DNA from: Variovorax sp. CF313
Lineage (GTDB): Bacteria > Pseudomonadota > Gammaproteobacteria > Burkholderiales > Burkholderiaceae_C
Direction of reading: 5' to 3'
DNA: 49,161 bases
Assembly (NCBI RefSeq): GCF_000282635.1
Contig: NZ_AKIW01000169.1
Location: 1 to 49,161 of the forward strand
Each line of letters begins with the position of its first letter. The stretch's first letter is position 1. The position numbers were made by a program, and so were the translations under genes. The notes under the pieces are model-generated. The model was not told where the DNA came from. It saw only the letters and a list, made by a program, of their open reading frames with translations, and searched no databases. Of the stretch, positions 17,259 through 24,884 are shown piece after piece.

Positions 17259-17981
17259 ATGATGGAACAAAGAATCACCCAAGCACCCGCCGTGGACGAA
17301 ACATCCACGGCAAGCTTGGCCGAATTCCTCGGGAAGTGGCCATGGTTCCACGCGCTCTCCACCGAACTTCGGGCCCTGACGCTAGGAACGTCAGTGGAGA
17401 TGAAGGTGGCCGCCGGCCAGTATGTCGCCCGCGCTGGCGAGCCCAGCGCATACTGGTACGGCGTCGTGAGCGGCCAACTGCAGATGTGCATCGTCGGTCC
17501 GGAAGGGGACGAGACGACGCTGTACTACCTTCGGGAAGGAGAATGGTGCGGCGACGGATCCTTGTTGAAAAGGGAATTGATGCAGTACGACCTGCGCTCG
17601 CTGACCTCCGCACGTCTCTGCCTCGTTCCTGCAAATACCTTCCACGTGCTGCGCAGTTCGTCTCTTGAGTTCAGCAACTTTCTTTGCGATGTCATGAACG
17701 CCCGAATGGGTGAGTTCGTCGGGATGCTCGTGGCGTCGCGCCTGCTGGGGCCCGAGAAGCGGGTTGCGAAGGCGCTCCTGATGCTCGCCAAGAACGGACA
17801 CGAAGATGCGCTCAGGCTATCGATCCATCAGCGTGATCTGGCGTTGATCTGCGGCCTCTCGCGCCAGCGAGTGAACATGGCACTGGCATCGTTCAAACAG
17901 GATGGAATTGTCCGAACCGAAGGCCCCAAGGGATTCCTGATCGTCCACACGCAGCGCCTGCGCGACTACATTGGGAATTGA
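17259..17981 (+). CDS. Crp/Fnr-family transcriptional regulator
   Basis: 240 residues: cyclic-nucleotide-binding-fold sensor (about 30-150), a linking dimer helix, and a winged helix-turn-helix (about 170-235; QRDLALICGLSRQRVNMALASFKQDGIV). It lacks the N-terminal cysteine cluster of Fnr, and the cAMP-contact motif is not standard, so the ligand is unknown. GGAAG precedes ATGATG at 17259. It starts 43 bases after the AraC-type gene and is probably co-transcribed with it. The next gene converges from the right. Confidence 0.9.
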   Translation: MMEQRITQAPAVDETSTASLAEFLGKWPWFHALSTELRALTLGTSVEMKVAAGQYVARAGEPSAYWYGVVSGQLQMCIVGPEGDETTLYYLREGEWCGDGSLLKRELMQYDLRSLTSARLCLVPANTFHVLRSSSLEFSNFLCDVMNARMGEFVGMLVASRLLGPEKRVAKALLMLAKNGHEDALRLSIHQRDLALICGLSRQRVNMALASFKQDGIVRTEGPKGFLIVHTQRLRDYIGN

Positions 17982-18023
17982 TAGTCCACCGGGCGCTAAG
18001 AATGGGCTACCCCGAGACGATAG

Positions 18024-18635
18024 CTATCTTTGCGAAGCCGCGCCCCGGATCGCGGATTCAAGCAGATCCATCCTGTCTCCACCCCAGAACATCTCCCCCT
18101 TATAGATGAAAGTCGGAGCGCCAAATACGCCCAGCCTCTCGGCATGTGCGAGCGCCCCTGTCAAAGCTCCCTTGGCTTCTCCTTGCAGGAACTTGTTCCA
18201 CTCCGAAGACGACAGCCCCGCGTTGACGAGAGCCGCCTCCACCTCCACTGGGGACTCCAAGTCGAACTCGCGCCGCCAGAATGCCGCGAGCAGCGGGTCA
18301 CAGAACTCCCAAAGCCGGTTCCTGGCCTTGGCAAAAAGGACGGCCTGACTCGCGAGCGTCGGATCCCAGAGCTTCGTCGTAGACCGCACCGTCAACCCCT
18401 GCAGCTTTGCGAGCCGCCGGCAATCCATGTAGAGGTACTTCAGCTTCGCGACATCGCGGCTCGATCGCTGCTCCACTTCCCCGCCGTATGCGGACTGGAA
18501 GTCGGTCACGTAAGGCCACCAATCGAAGGCGACGCCGCTGCGCTGAGCGAGCGCACGGGCCGGGCCGAGCGCGAGGTAGGAGTATGGGCTTCGCAGATCG
18601 AAGAACGCTTCCACCCGGGCCGTGTCGATCGACAT
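18024..18635 (-). CDS. 2-hydroxychromene-2-carboxylate isomerase family protein (DsbA fold)
   Basis: 203-residue member of the kappa-glutathione-transferase/HCCA isomerase group of the thioredoxin fold. The N-terminus VEAFFDLRSPYSYLALGPA carries the active Ser/Tyr region for glutathione. The C-terminal GVFGAPTFIYKGEMFWGGDRMDLL is diagnostic. NahD-type members isomerise a chromene carboxylate in naphthalene degradation, using glutathione; the present substrate is unknown. The ATG lies two bases after the stop of the glutathione transferase gene, so the two are one transcript. It converges on the Crp-like gene. Confidence 0.9.
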   Translation of the reverse strand: MSIDTARVEAFFDLRSPYSYLALGPARALAQRSGVAFDWWPYVTDFQSAYGGEVEQRSSRDVAKLKYLYMDCRRLAKLQGLTVRSTTKLWDPTLASQAVLFAKARNRLWEFCDPLLAAFWRREFDLESPVEVEAALVNAGLSSSEWNKFLQGEAKGALTGALAHAERLGVFGAPTFIYKGEMFWGGDRMDLLESAIRGAASQR

Positions 18636-18637
18636 GG

Positions 18638-19321
18638 TCAGCGGTTCTTCTGGAAAAGGTTGAGCTTCGCTTCATCGGACTTCGTCACGTCCACCCATTG
18701 GTTTCTCAGAAGATCCAGACCGCGGCCGACGCCGGGGCGGCTGCGTACCCGGCCATACCAATCCTGCACACGAGGGAACTCATCCAGTGGGACACCGGTC
18801 ATCTTGTGGATCCGGATCCAGGCGAAGCTGGCCATGTCGGCAATCGAGTACTCATCGCAGATGAACTCGCGACCATCAAGACGGTCATCCAGAACCTTCA
18901 AGAGACGTCTTGTTTCCGCCTGGTAGCGTGCGATGGCGTAAGGTACTTTTTCGGACGCATAGCGGAAGAAGTGCTGGGCCTGACCCATCATCGGACCGAT
19001 CCCGCCGACCTGCCAGAACAGCCATTGAAGTACTTCGCTGCGCTGGCGCAGTTCGGTGGGGAGAAAGCGTTTCTCCTTCTCGGCCAGGTAGACCATGATG
19101 GCTCCGGTCTCGAAGACCGTGAACGGCCCGCCACCGTCGGCCGGCGCGTGATCCACGATGGCTGGGATTTTTCCATTCGGATTGATCACGCGATAGGTGT
19201 ACGTGTGCTGGTCGCCCGCAGTGATGTTGATCGGGATGACCCGGTAGGGAATCTCCAGTTCCTCGATCAGGATCTGCACTTTGTGCCCGTTCGGTGCCGC
19301 CCAGCTGTATAGATCGATCAT
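18638..19321 (-). CDS. glutathione S-transferase
   Basis: 227 residues with N-terminal thioredoxin-like domain (IDLYSWAAPNGHKVQILIEEL; Asn-Gly-His in the active region, NGKIPAIV with the cis-proline, and FETGAIMVYLAEK for the glutathione gamma-glutamyl contact) and an all-helical C-terminal domain (FICDEYSIADMASFAWI). The arrangement matches the YfcG/YghU-like disulphide-reducing group of bacterial GSTs. The ATG at 19321 follows AAAAGGAG. It is co-transcribed with the isomerase-like gene; both use glutathione and probably act on one electrophilic intermediate. Confidence 0.92.
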   Translation of the reverse strand: MIDLYSWAAPNGHKVQILIEELEIPYRVIPINITAGDQHTYTYRVINPNGKIPAIVDHAPADGGGPFTVFETGAIMVYLAEKEKRFLPTELRQRSEVLQWLFWQVGGIGPMMGQAQHFFRYASEKVPYAIARYQAETRRLLKVLDDRLDGREFICDEYSIADMASFAWIRIHKMTGVPLDEFPRVQDWYGRVRSRPGVGRGLDLLRNQWVDVTKSDEAKLNLFQKNR

Positions 19322-19473
19322 CCTGTCTCCTTTTGTACGAAGCTGATCCACACGGGGTCCGTGGATTCCTAACTCAACTCCGTTTCAGGTTAGCAGGGAC
19401 AACTGGATCGCGATGTCTTTTCAACGACAGATCGACTCCGGCGTACTGGATGTATTTCAGTCACAAAGGTTGA

Positions 19474-19732
19474 TGTAACCGACAGGCTGAATTCTCCTTG
19501 CCGACTACTCCTGATGGCCTGACCGTCGAGCACCTCTTGGGGCGTGGCGCCAAGACATTGAAGGCAGCCGCCGGCAAGGCCCTCGACGGAGGCAAAGCAG
19601 TACGCAAGGGTACGGGCTTTCCGAAGTACAGCCACCCCCAAGACGGGCAAAACCTGGAAGGGCTTCGGAAAGGCTCTCGACTGGATTTCCACGGTTCGTA
19701 ACCGTGACAAGTTCCTCATCCCATCGCGATGA
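19474..19732 (+). pseudogene. H-NS-family DNA-binding protein, 5'-truncated and frameshifted
   Basis: The frame after the TGA at 19471 encodes DGLTVEHLLGRG, a basic alanine/glycine linker and FPKYSHP. After a CCCCC run at about 19636 the match continues one frame over as KTGKTWKGFGKALDWISTV and RNRDKFLIPSR, ending at a TGA at 19730-19732. This is the linker plus the C-terminal DNA-binding domain (pattern Y-x-x-P-x-T-G-x-T-W-x-G-x-G) of the short H-NS-like proteins of betaproteobacteria. The N-terminal oligomerisation domain is missing, and one extra C breaks the frame. Its last 17 bases overlap the end of the opposing rraA stub. Confidence 0.65.
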
Positions 19733-19954
19733 TGTTACCTAGCAGCGCGCAACGCGTACTGCCACCACCGTCGACGACCAGCGCGCGACCGCCGCCTTGG
19801 GTCAGGCTCAGTTCCTTGACCCGTGAACTGTCCTCGAAGCAGGACACGGTCAGCGCGAGTCCTTTGAACTGAAGGCGCCCGCCGAAGTCGCGAAGATCGG
19901 GGGTAGCGTGGGCGCCTCAGGGTACCGGTCGTCCAGGTCTATCGTCTTGTTCAT
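19716..19954 (-). pseudogene. N-terminal stub of RraA/HMG-aldolase family gene, frameshifted
   Basis: The ATG at 19954 (AAGGA upstream) opens MNKTIDLDDRYPEAPTLPPI. One base appears missing after PPI, and the family sequence continues in the next frame as DFGGRLQFKGLALTVSCFED, then VLVVDGGGS-like ALVVDGGGSTRCALLG and stops at 19716. RraA relatives are 160-230 residues; only about 78 remain, losing the catalytic second half. In this family GGGS and the later R/D residues form the site for 4-hydroxy-2-oxo acid aldol cleavage or for RNase E inhibition. It starts 12 bases after the lactonase stop and was evidently the last gene of that operon before truncation. Confidence 0.75.
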
Positions 19955-19966
19955 GGGTGGCGTCCT

Positions 19967-21052
19967 TCAAAGTTTCAAGTTAGCGGAAGCTGCAAGCGGG
20001 TCCCGACCGAAAACCAAGCATACGGGGCTGCCACATGCCGTTGGAGTTCCGGCGTGCCCGAGACTTCCGGTCTCGGCATCGATGCCGAAGGCGATGATCG
20101 AGTCGCTGTCCTCGTTGAGAGCGAACAGGGTCCGCCCATTGGGCGAGATAGCGAAAAAACGCGGAGTCTTTCCTTGCGATGGAACAGCTTCGATAAAGCG
20201 CAGTCGGCCGGACTGACCCTCAATGGCAAAGATCGCGATGCTGTCGAAGCCGCGGTTCGATGCGTAGACGAAGCGATTGGATGCATCGACGGCGATTTCG
20301 GAGGCCCGACTGTTTCCAGTGAAGCAGTCGGGCAACGTCGAGAGAACCTGAATGGCCCTGAGCGTGCCTTCGCTCCGGTTCATCTCATAGGCCACCACGG
20401 TCGAATCCAGTTCGTTGACTGCGTACGCGTAGCTTCCCGCTCCGTGGAATGCGATGTGGCGCGGGCCGGATCCTTCGCGTGCCATGACGAAGGGCGGGTT
20501 TGTCGGCAGCAAACGGCCGTCCTCGAACCGGAACGTGAACACACGGTCCAACCCTTTGTCCGGCAACGCGACAAAGCGTCCGCTGGGATCGAACGGGTTG
20601 AAGTGCGGTTTCGAGAATGGCTGCTCCACGCGGTGGGGACCTCGCTCGCCTGTCAATGCAACAAGCTCCGACACTGCGCCGACCGCGCCATCATCCAGCA
20701 GCGGCATGACGGCAGCCGTCCCGCTCAAATGGTTCGAAACGATCAGGTATCTTCCACTCGGATCGATGGCCAGATGTACGGGATTGCGCCCGCCGCAGTC
20801 CTCACTATTCAGAAACGTCAAAGTCCCTTGAAGGCGATCGACGCGGAACGCGCTCACCTCCTGCGCATCGCCGTGCACTGTGTAGAGCACGTCCCCCATA
20901 GCGTTCAACGCGAGGAACGACGGGTTCACGAGACCTTCGACGACCTGGACTTCGGTCAATTCGCGCTGAGCTTCGTCGAGCCAGTACACACTGATGCCTC
21001 GGCCCCGCGCATTGCGCTCGCGCGTCGTTCGTGAACCTACGTAGGCGTACAT
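19967..21052 (-). CDS. lactonase family beta-propeller protein (6-phosphogluconolactonase type)
   Basis: 361 residues of the YbhE/Pgl seven-bladed propeller family, which hydrolyses sugar or other lactones. Repeated blade motifs are NPVHLAIDPSGRYLIVSN, PHFNPFDPSGRFVALPDKG, GPRHIAFHGAGSYAYAVNE, ASEIAVDASNRFVYASNRG and TPRFFAISPNGRTLFALNE. The ATG at 21052 (MYAYVGSRT) is chosen because blade 1 starts there, although the ribosome site is weak; the 33 upstream codons shadow the preceding gene. It lies 11 bases after the methylglyoxal-synthase-like stop. A lactonase fits an acid-sugar pathway, opening an aldonolactone to the free acid. Confidence 0.9.
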   Translation of the reverse strand: MYAYVGSRTTRERNARGRGISVYWLDEAQRELTEVQVVEGLVNPSFLALNAMGDVLYTVHGDAQEVSAFRVDRLQGTLTFLNSEDCGGRNPVHLAIDPSGRYLIVSNHLSGTAAVMPLLDDGAVGAVSELVALTGERGPHRVEQPFSKPHFNPFDPSGRFVALPDKGLDRVFTFRFEDGRLLPTNPPFVMAREGSGPRHIAFHGAGSYAYAVNELDSTVVAYEMNRSEGTLRAIQVLSTLPDCFTGNSRASEIAVDASNRFVYASNRGFDSIAIFAIEGQSGRLRFIEAVPSQGKTPRFFAISPNGRTLFALNEDSDSIIAFGIDAETGSLGHAGTPTACGSPVCLVFGRDPLAASANLKL

Positions 21053-21063
21053 CGGAAGGGGCC

Positions 21064-21930
21064 TCAGTGGGATGACCGGGTCACAGCCACGGCCCAGCGC
21101 TCGGCCATCGAGGGCGAGTTGAAGCAGGTGGTGTCCTTGGAGGCGGTGCACACCGCGCGCTCCAGCAACTGGATGTCGGCTTCGTGTTGCCGTGCCACGT
21201 GCGGATCCTCGAAGAAGATCACTTTGCTACACGCGCGATTCAGCACAAGCTCTGCTATTTGCGCATCCCCGCCCATGGGGCCGCTCAGCTGCGGCTTGAC
21301 CCAGGGGGTGTCCGCTGGCCAACCGCGGCTCCACGCCATCTCGTTCAAGAGGCCGCCCGTCGTACCAGTGCCCACGCGCGTCGCAAAGGCCGACAGCAGA
21401 TCAAAATACTTCGCTGCGAACGCCACCATGCGCTGCTTCAGGGCATCGTGGGCGATCAACGCCACCGTCTGTCCGGCCAAAGGCGCTGCGGGCATGGGTC
21501 TTCCGACACCGGCGTGAAACAGTTCGACCGCCATCCATTCGACCGCGCCGGCCTCTGTCGACACGAAGGGCTTGCCGTGAATGACACATTGCCGCTTGAG
21601 CGCCTGAGCCTCCGGGTAAAGGGAAGACGGGTCGACCGGATCGATCAGGTAGATGACACCGTCGAGTTCATCGACAGGGTCCAGCCCGCCCGTGACGCGA
21701 GAGGCCAGCCTCATCACACCGCCGTCGACGCCCGAGGGAAGCCGGAAGAGTCCGCTGTGACCCGACAGCCGATGCGCACCCGCCAACGCATCGTACGCGC
21801 CGCCCACGGCATACAGTTGAAGATCGAGCATGCGAATGGATTCATCGCAGGCGCGAGCCCAGGCCAGGAGCGCGCCTTCCGCCCGTCGGTGCAGCCTGTT
21901 GGCAACCAGCCCGAACCGCAGCGCGCTCAC
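21064..21930 (-). CDS. tandem-domain methylglyoxal synthase-like protein
   Basis: 288 residues, nearly twice the 150 of normal MgsA. Residues about 150-285 form a full methylglyoxal synthase domain with AHD(160-162), Lys165, the phosphate loop GTGTTG (187-192), SGPMGGD with Asp222, and Asp242/His249/Asp252 in EDPHVARQHEAD. By comparison with E. coli MgsA all catalytic residues are kept. Residues 5-135 repeat the same fold in degenerate form: GLVANR, LYAVGGAYD, LPSGVDGG, and IDPVDPSSLYPEAQALKRQ with KPFVSTEAGA. The start is GTG at 21930, overlapping the aldolase stop (GTGA). MgsA converts dihydroxyacetone phosphate to methylglyoxal and phosphate; the N-terminal copy may be regulatory or structural. 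Confidence 0.85.
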   Translation of the reverse strand: MSALRFGLVANRLHRRAEGALLAWARACDESIRMLDLQLYAVGGAYDALAGAHRLSGHSGLFRLPSGVDGGVMRLASRVTGGLDPVDELDGVIYLIDPVDPSSLYPEAQALKRQCVIHGKPFVSTEAGAVEWMAVELFHAGVGRPMPAAPLAGQTVALIAHDALKQRMVAFAAKYFDLLSAFATRVGTGTTGGLLNEMAWSRGWPADTPWVKPQLSGPMGGDAQIAELVLNRACSKVIFFEDPHVARQHEADIQLLERAVCTASKDTTCFNSPSMAERWAVAVTRSSH

Positions 21931-22613
21931 CAGTGGGCTCCGAAAGCCAGCCGAAGATCCGCGATGTGCGGATCCGACAGAGCCCGTGCGCGCCTGCCAC
22001 TCAAGATCCAGAGGCGCGAGGTCTCTTCGAGCTCTTCCAGAGTCGCCATGGCGGCCGACAGGGTGTCGTGCCAGACATTCGGGCCAAGGCGAGAGAGCAT
22101 GACCGCACGGATGGGCGACCCCTTCGTGGCATAGGTGCGGATGGCAAATTCGACCCGGTCGGCCGCTCCGGAATGGCCCGGGCGCGTGTAGTCGATCAGC
22201 GGCACGCGGCCCACCTTCATCACGAAATAGGGCGTCAGTGCGGGAAGAAGTTCCTTGCAGTCTCCCTCGACGGCATCGACGTCCTCGTCGAGGGTCAATG
22301 CGACGCAATGGGTGCTGTGGGTATGGATCACGCATCGCGCGGGCAGCGCCGTGCCTGCGCTCGCGGCATAGATGCGCCGATGCAAGGTGATCGTCTTGCT
22401 CGCTCGATCGCCGCTCGACTGAGTGCCGCTCGCGTCGAGCCTGGCGAGGCGGTCGGGGCTCAGGAAACCCAGGCATGCGTCCGTCGGTGTGATCAGGTAG
22501 CCGCCATCGTCGAGGCGAACGCTGATGTTGCCCGCGGTTGCATGCACGAAGCCTCTTTCGAAGAGGCTGCGCCCGATGCGGCAGATCTCTTCCCTGGCCA
22601 AGCCTTCGTTCAA
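21927..22613 (-). CDS. class II aldolase/OtnC-like protein with altered active site
   Basis: 228 residues, class II aldolase/adducin fold, like OtnC (3-oxo-tetronate 4-phosphate decarboxylase). The start is TTG at 22613, overlapping the regulator stop (TTGA). Conserved parts are ATAGNISVRL, LITPTDACLG and the metal site VIHTHSTHCVAL (His97, His99). Two expected residues are missing. The acid/base Glu of the family (K-E-x-x-L-H) is Thr74 in SKTITLH, and the third metal His of the NHG motif is Leu176 in LSRLGPN. The usual decarboxylase or aldolase chemistry may therefore be changed or lost. It lies between the GntR regulator and the methylglyoxal-synthase-like gene, all overlapping by four bases. 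Confidence 0.82.
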   Translation of the reverse strand: MNEGLAREEICRIGRSLFERGFVHATAGNISVRLDDGGYLITPTDACLGFLSPDRLARLDASGTQSSGDRASKTITLHRRIYAASAGTALPARCVIHTHSTHCVALTLDEDVDAVEGDCKELLPALTPYFVMKVGRVPLIDYTRPGHSGAADRVEFAIRTYATKGSPIRAVMLSRLGPNVWHDTLSAAMATLEELEETSRLWILSGRRARALSDPHIADLRLAFGAHW

Positions 22614-23530
22614 CCTGCGTCTCCCAGCTTCGTGATTCGCGCCGTGTTCAGGTGCTGGCGCAGGAACTGCGAAGCCTCCATGCGTTCGCCCTTCACGAGC
22701 AGATCGATCATCACCAGATGCTCTTCGCACTGACGATGCAGACGCGCCCGGTCGAGCCGGGTTCCGTATTCCACGACACGCCGCATCTGGTTGAGCGTCC
22801 GCAGCGAGTCCAGCAAGAACCGGTTGTTCGCCCCGGCAATCACCGTTTCGTGGAAATGCACGCCGGCGCGGAACAACTCGGTCGGAGTGCAACGCTCGAT
22901 GCCGCCTTGCAGCAGTTCGATCTGCTCGCGCCTGCATTTCTCCAACTCAGGGATGTCGACCACATAGCCGGGCTCGAGAATCGCCGCGGGCTCGATGATC
23001 ATGCGGAATCGATAGCTCTCGCGATGGGACTCGACGTTGCTCAACAACGGCCGGAACATCCAGCCTCGCCCGGGCTTGCGATCGATCATGCTTTCGCGCG
23101 ACATGCGGTTGAGCACCCGCTGGACCTGGAGTCGGCCCAGATCGTACCGGCTCATGAGATCGGCCTCGGCAATCTCGTCCGGCAGCAGCCCGCGGATACG
23201 GTCATTGGCGATCCGCATGTAGACCGTCTCTTCGGACGATGGGTCCGGTGAAAACTCCAGTTCGCCGAGTTCCGAAGCGCCCTTGGCCACCTGATAGCCG
23301 CGATTCGGCTCCGATGTGACGGCCCCGGCCGCCTGCAGGTACTGGAGGGCCTTGCGCACCGGCGACCGGGACACTGCGAGTTCGTCGCACAGCGCCTGTT
23401 CGGTCAACCTTTGGCCGATCGGATAACCCTCGCGCCGAATCATCTCGATGATCCGGCGCGCGAGGGTCGGGATCAGGGCACTTACACTGGAAGCCGGATT
23501 GACCTTGGGGACTGCACTGAGCGCGGGCAT
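22610..23530 (-). CDS. GntR/FCD transcriptional regulator with two winged helices
   Basis: 306 residues against about 230 for a normal FadR-subfamily protein. Residues about 20-85 are a GntR winged helix (LTEQALCDELAVSRSPVRKA, then a wing GAVTSEPNRGYQV). Residues about 103-165 look like a second one (DEIAEADLMSRYDLGRLQVQ, wing MIDRKPGRGWMF). From about 168 follows the all-helical FCD ligand domain with metal-type histidines (VHFHETV, CEEHLVMID, RQHL). No ribosome site is apparent before the ATG. It sits inside the operon, so it probably autoregulates it; the palindromes at 26699-26741 are candidate sites. Confidence 0.88.
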   Translation of the reverse strand: MPALSAVPKVNPASSVSALIPTLARRIIEMIRREGYPIGQRLTEQALCDELAVSRSPVRKALQYLQAAGAVTSEPNRGYQVAKGASELGELEFSPDPSSEETVYMRIANDRIRGLLPDEIAEADLMSRYDLGRLQVQRVLNRMSRESMIDRKPGRGWMFRPLLSNVESHRESYRFRMIIEPAAILEPGYVVDIPELEKCRREQIELLQGGIERCTPTELFRAGVHFHETVIAGANNRFLLDSLRTLNQMRRVVEYGTRLDRARLHRQCEEHLVMIDLLVKGERMEASQFLRQHLNTARITKLGDAG

Positions 23531-23594
23531 GGCGGTGGAAGTGTCGTGGTGCGAAGGGAAACTCTACTGTAGCTGGGTGGAAGGCATCGAGGCG

Positions 23595-24866
23595 TTACGA
23601 GAGCAACTCGAACGCGCGCGTGAAGAAGTCCGTCGCACCGAAATTGCCCGATTTGAGGGCCAGATGCATCGCGCCCTCCCTGGCATGGGGCGATCCCGCA
23701 TGGCACCAGGGCACACCCGGGGCGATCTGGGGACCGATACGCATGCTTTGAATGCCCAACGCCTGCACGCAGGCGCCGGAGGTCTCCCCCCCCGCGACGA
23801 TCAGCTGACCCACGCCTCGTTCGGCGAGTCCGCGCGCGATCGATGCCAGCGCGTGTTCAACCATCTCGCCGGCTTGCGCCACGCCCAACCGCGCCTGCAC
23901 TGCGCTCACCGCCTCGGGTCGGGCCGTGGCATAGATGAGCACCGGGGCCGACGCGATCCGCTGCTGGGCCCATTCGAGCGCGTCCGAGACGACGTTCTGG
24001 CCATTGGCCATTTGCAAGGGATCGACGGCAAACGCCGCGCCACCTCCTTCGACAAAGTCGGCGACCTGTGCGTTGGTCGCTGTCGAGCAGCTGCCGGACA
24101 CGATGGCCCTGAAGCCCAGAGCCTGGGGAAGCTGGCCCGCGGCCGCTGCCGGCACGAGACCGACGTTTTGCGGCAGTCCGATGGCGACGCCGGAACCAGC
24201 GGTCACCAGCGGAAGGGACTTCAGTGCCGGCCCCAGGGCCATCAAGTCGGCGTTGCTGGTGGCGTCGACCACCGCCATCGACACCCCCTCGGTCCTGAGG
24301 GCGCGGATCCGTTCGGAAATTGCCGCCGGACCGGCGGCCACTGTTCGATAGTCGATCAGGCCCACGCGCCTTTTCGTCTGCGATTGCAGCACGCGGACCA
24401 GGTTGGAATCCGTCATCGGCGTCAGTGGATGGTTGCGCATCCCGGACTCGTGCAGCAGTTCGTCACCCACGAACAGGTAGCCCTTGAACACCGTTCGGCC
24501 GTTCTCCGGAAACGCCGGACAGGCGATCGTGAAGTCGGTGTCGAGGGCCTCCATCAGCGCGTCTGTCACGGGCCCGATGTTGCCGGCGGGCGTGGAATCG
24601 AAGGTCGAGCAGTACTTGAAATAGATCTGCTGGGCGCCGACCGACCGAAGCCAACGAAGCGAGTCCAGAGATTGGGCGACAGCGTCGGCGACGGGAATCG
24701 TGCGCGACTTGAGCGCAACCACCACCGCGTCCGCATCCACGGTCACGCTCGCGTCCGGCACACCGATGGTCTGCACCACCCGCATGCCCGCGCGCACCAG
24801 GTTGTTGGCCAGGTCGGTGGCACCCGTGAAGTCGTCGGCAATGCAGCCGAGCAGGACTTGTGTCAT
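23595..24866 (-). CDS. otnK: four-carbon acid-sugar kinase (OtnK/DUF1537 family)
   Basis: 423 residues, the family norm. The N-terminal domain begins VLLGCIADDFTGATDLANNL (signature DDFTGA), with the substrate region FKYCSTFDSTPAGNIGPV and ACPAFPENGRTVFKGYLFV. The C-terminal nucleotide domain has IVSGSCSTATNAQ and IVAGGETSGACVQALG. Characterised OtnK/DtnK enzymes phosphorylate 3-oxo-tetronate or D-threonate at C4. Here it stands 18 bases after the dehydrogenase gene and before the regulator, so it should phosphorylate the product or substrate of that dehydrogenase. The exact sugar acid (threonate, erythronate or tartrate-derived) cannot be told from sequence. Confidence 0.93.
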   Translation of the reverse strand: MTQVLLGCIADDFTGATDLANNLVRAGMRVVQTIGVPDASVTVDADAVVVALKSRTIPVADAVAQSLDSLRWLRSVGAQQIYFKYCSTFDSTPAGNIGPVTDALMEALDTDFTIACPAFPENGRTVFKGYLFVGDELLHESGMRNHPLTPMTDSNLVRVLQSQTKRRVGLIDYRTVAAGPAAISERIRALRTEGVSMAVVDATSNADLMALGPALKSLPLVTAGSGVAIGLPQNVGLVPAAAAGQLPQALGFRAIVSGSCSTATNAQVADFVEGGGAAFAVDPLQMANGQNVVSDALEWAQQRIASAPVLIYATARPEAVSAVQARLGVAQAGEMVEHALASIARGLAERGVGQLIVAGGETSGACVQALGIQSMRIGPQIAPGVPWCHAGSPHAREGAMHLALKSGNFGATDFFTRAFELLS

Positions 24867-24884
24867 GGTGAGGGCTCGATCGAA

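Noticed and set aside
21931..22476. N-terminal extension of the methylglyoxal-synthase-like frame
   Set aside because: This part overlaps the OtnC-like gene in another frame and is arginine-rich without similarity; the GTG at 21930 overlapping the TGA is the better start.
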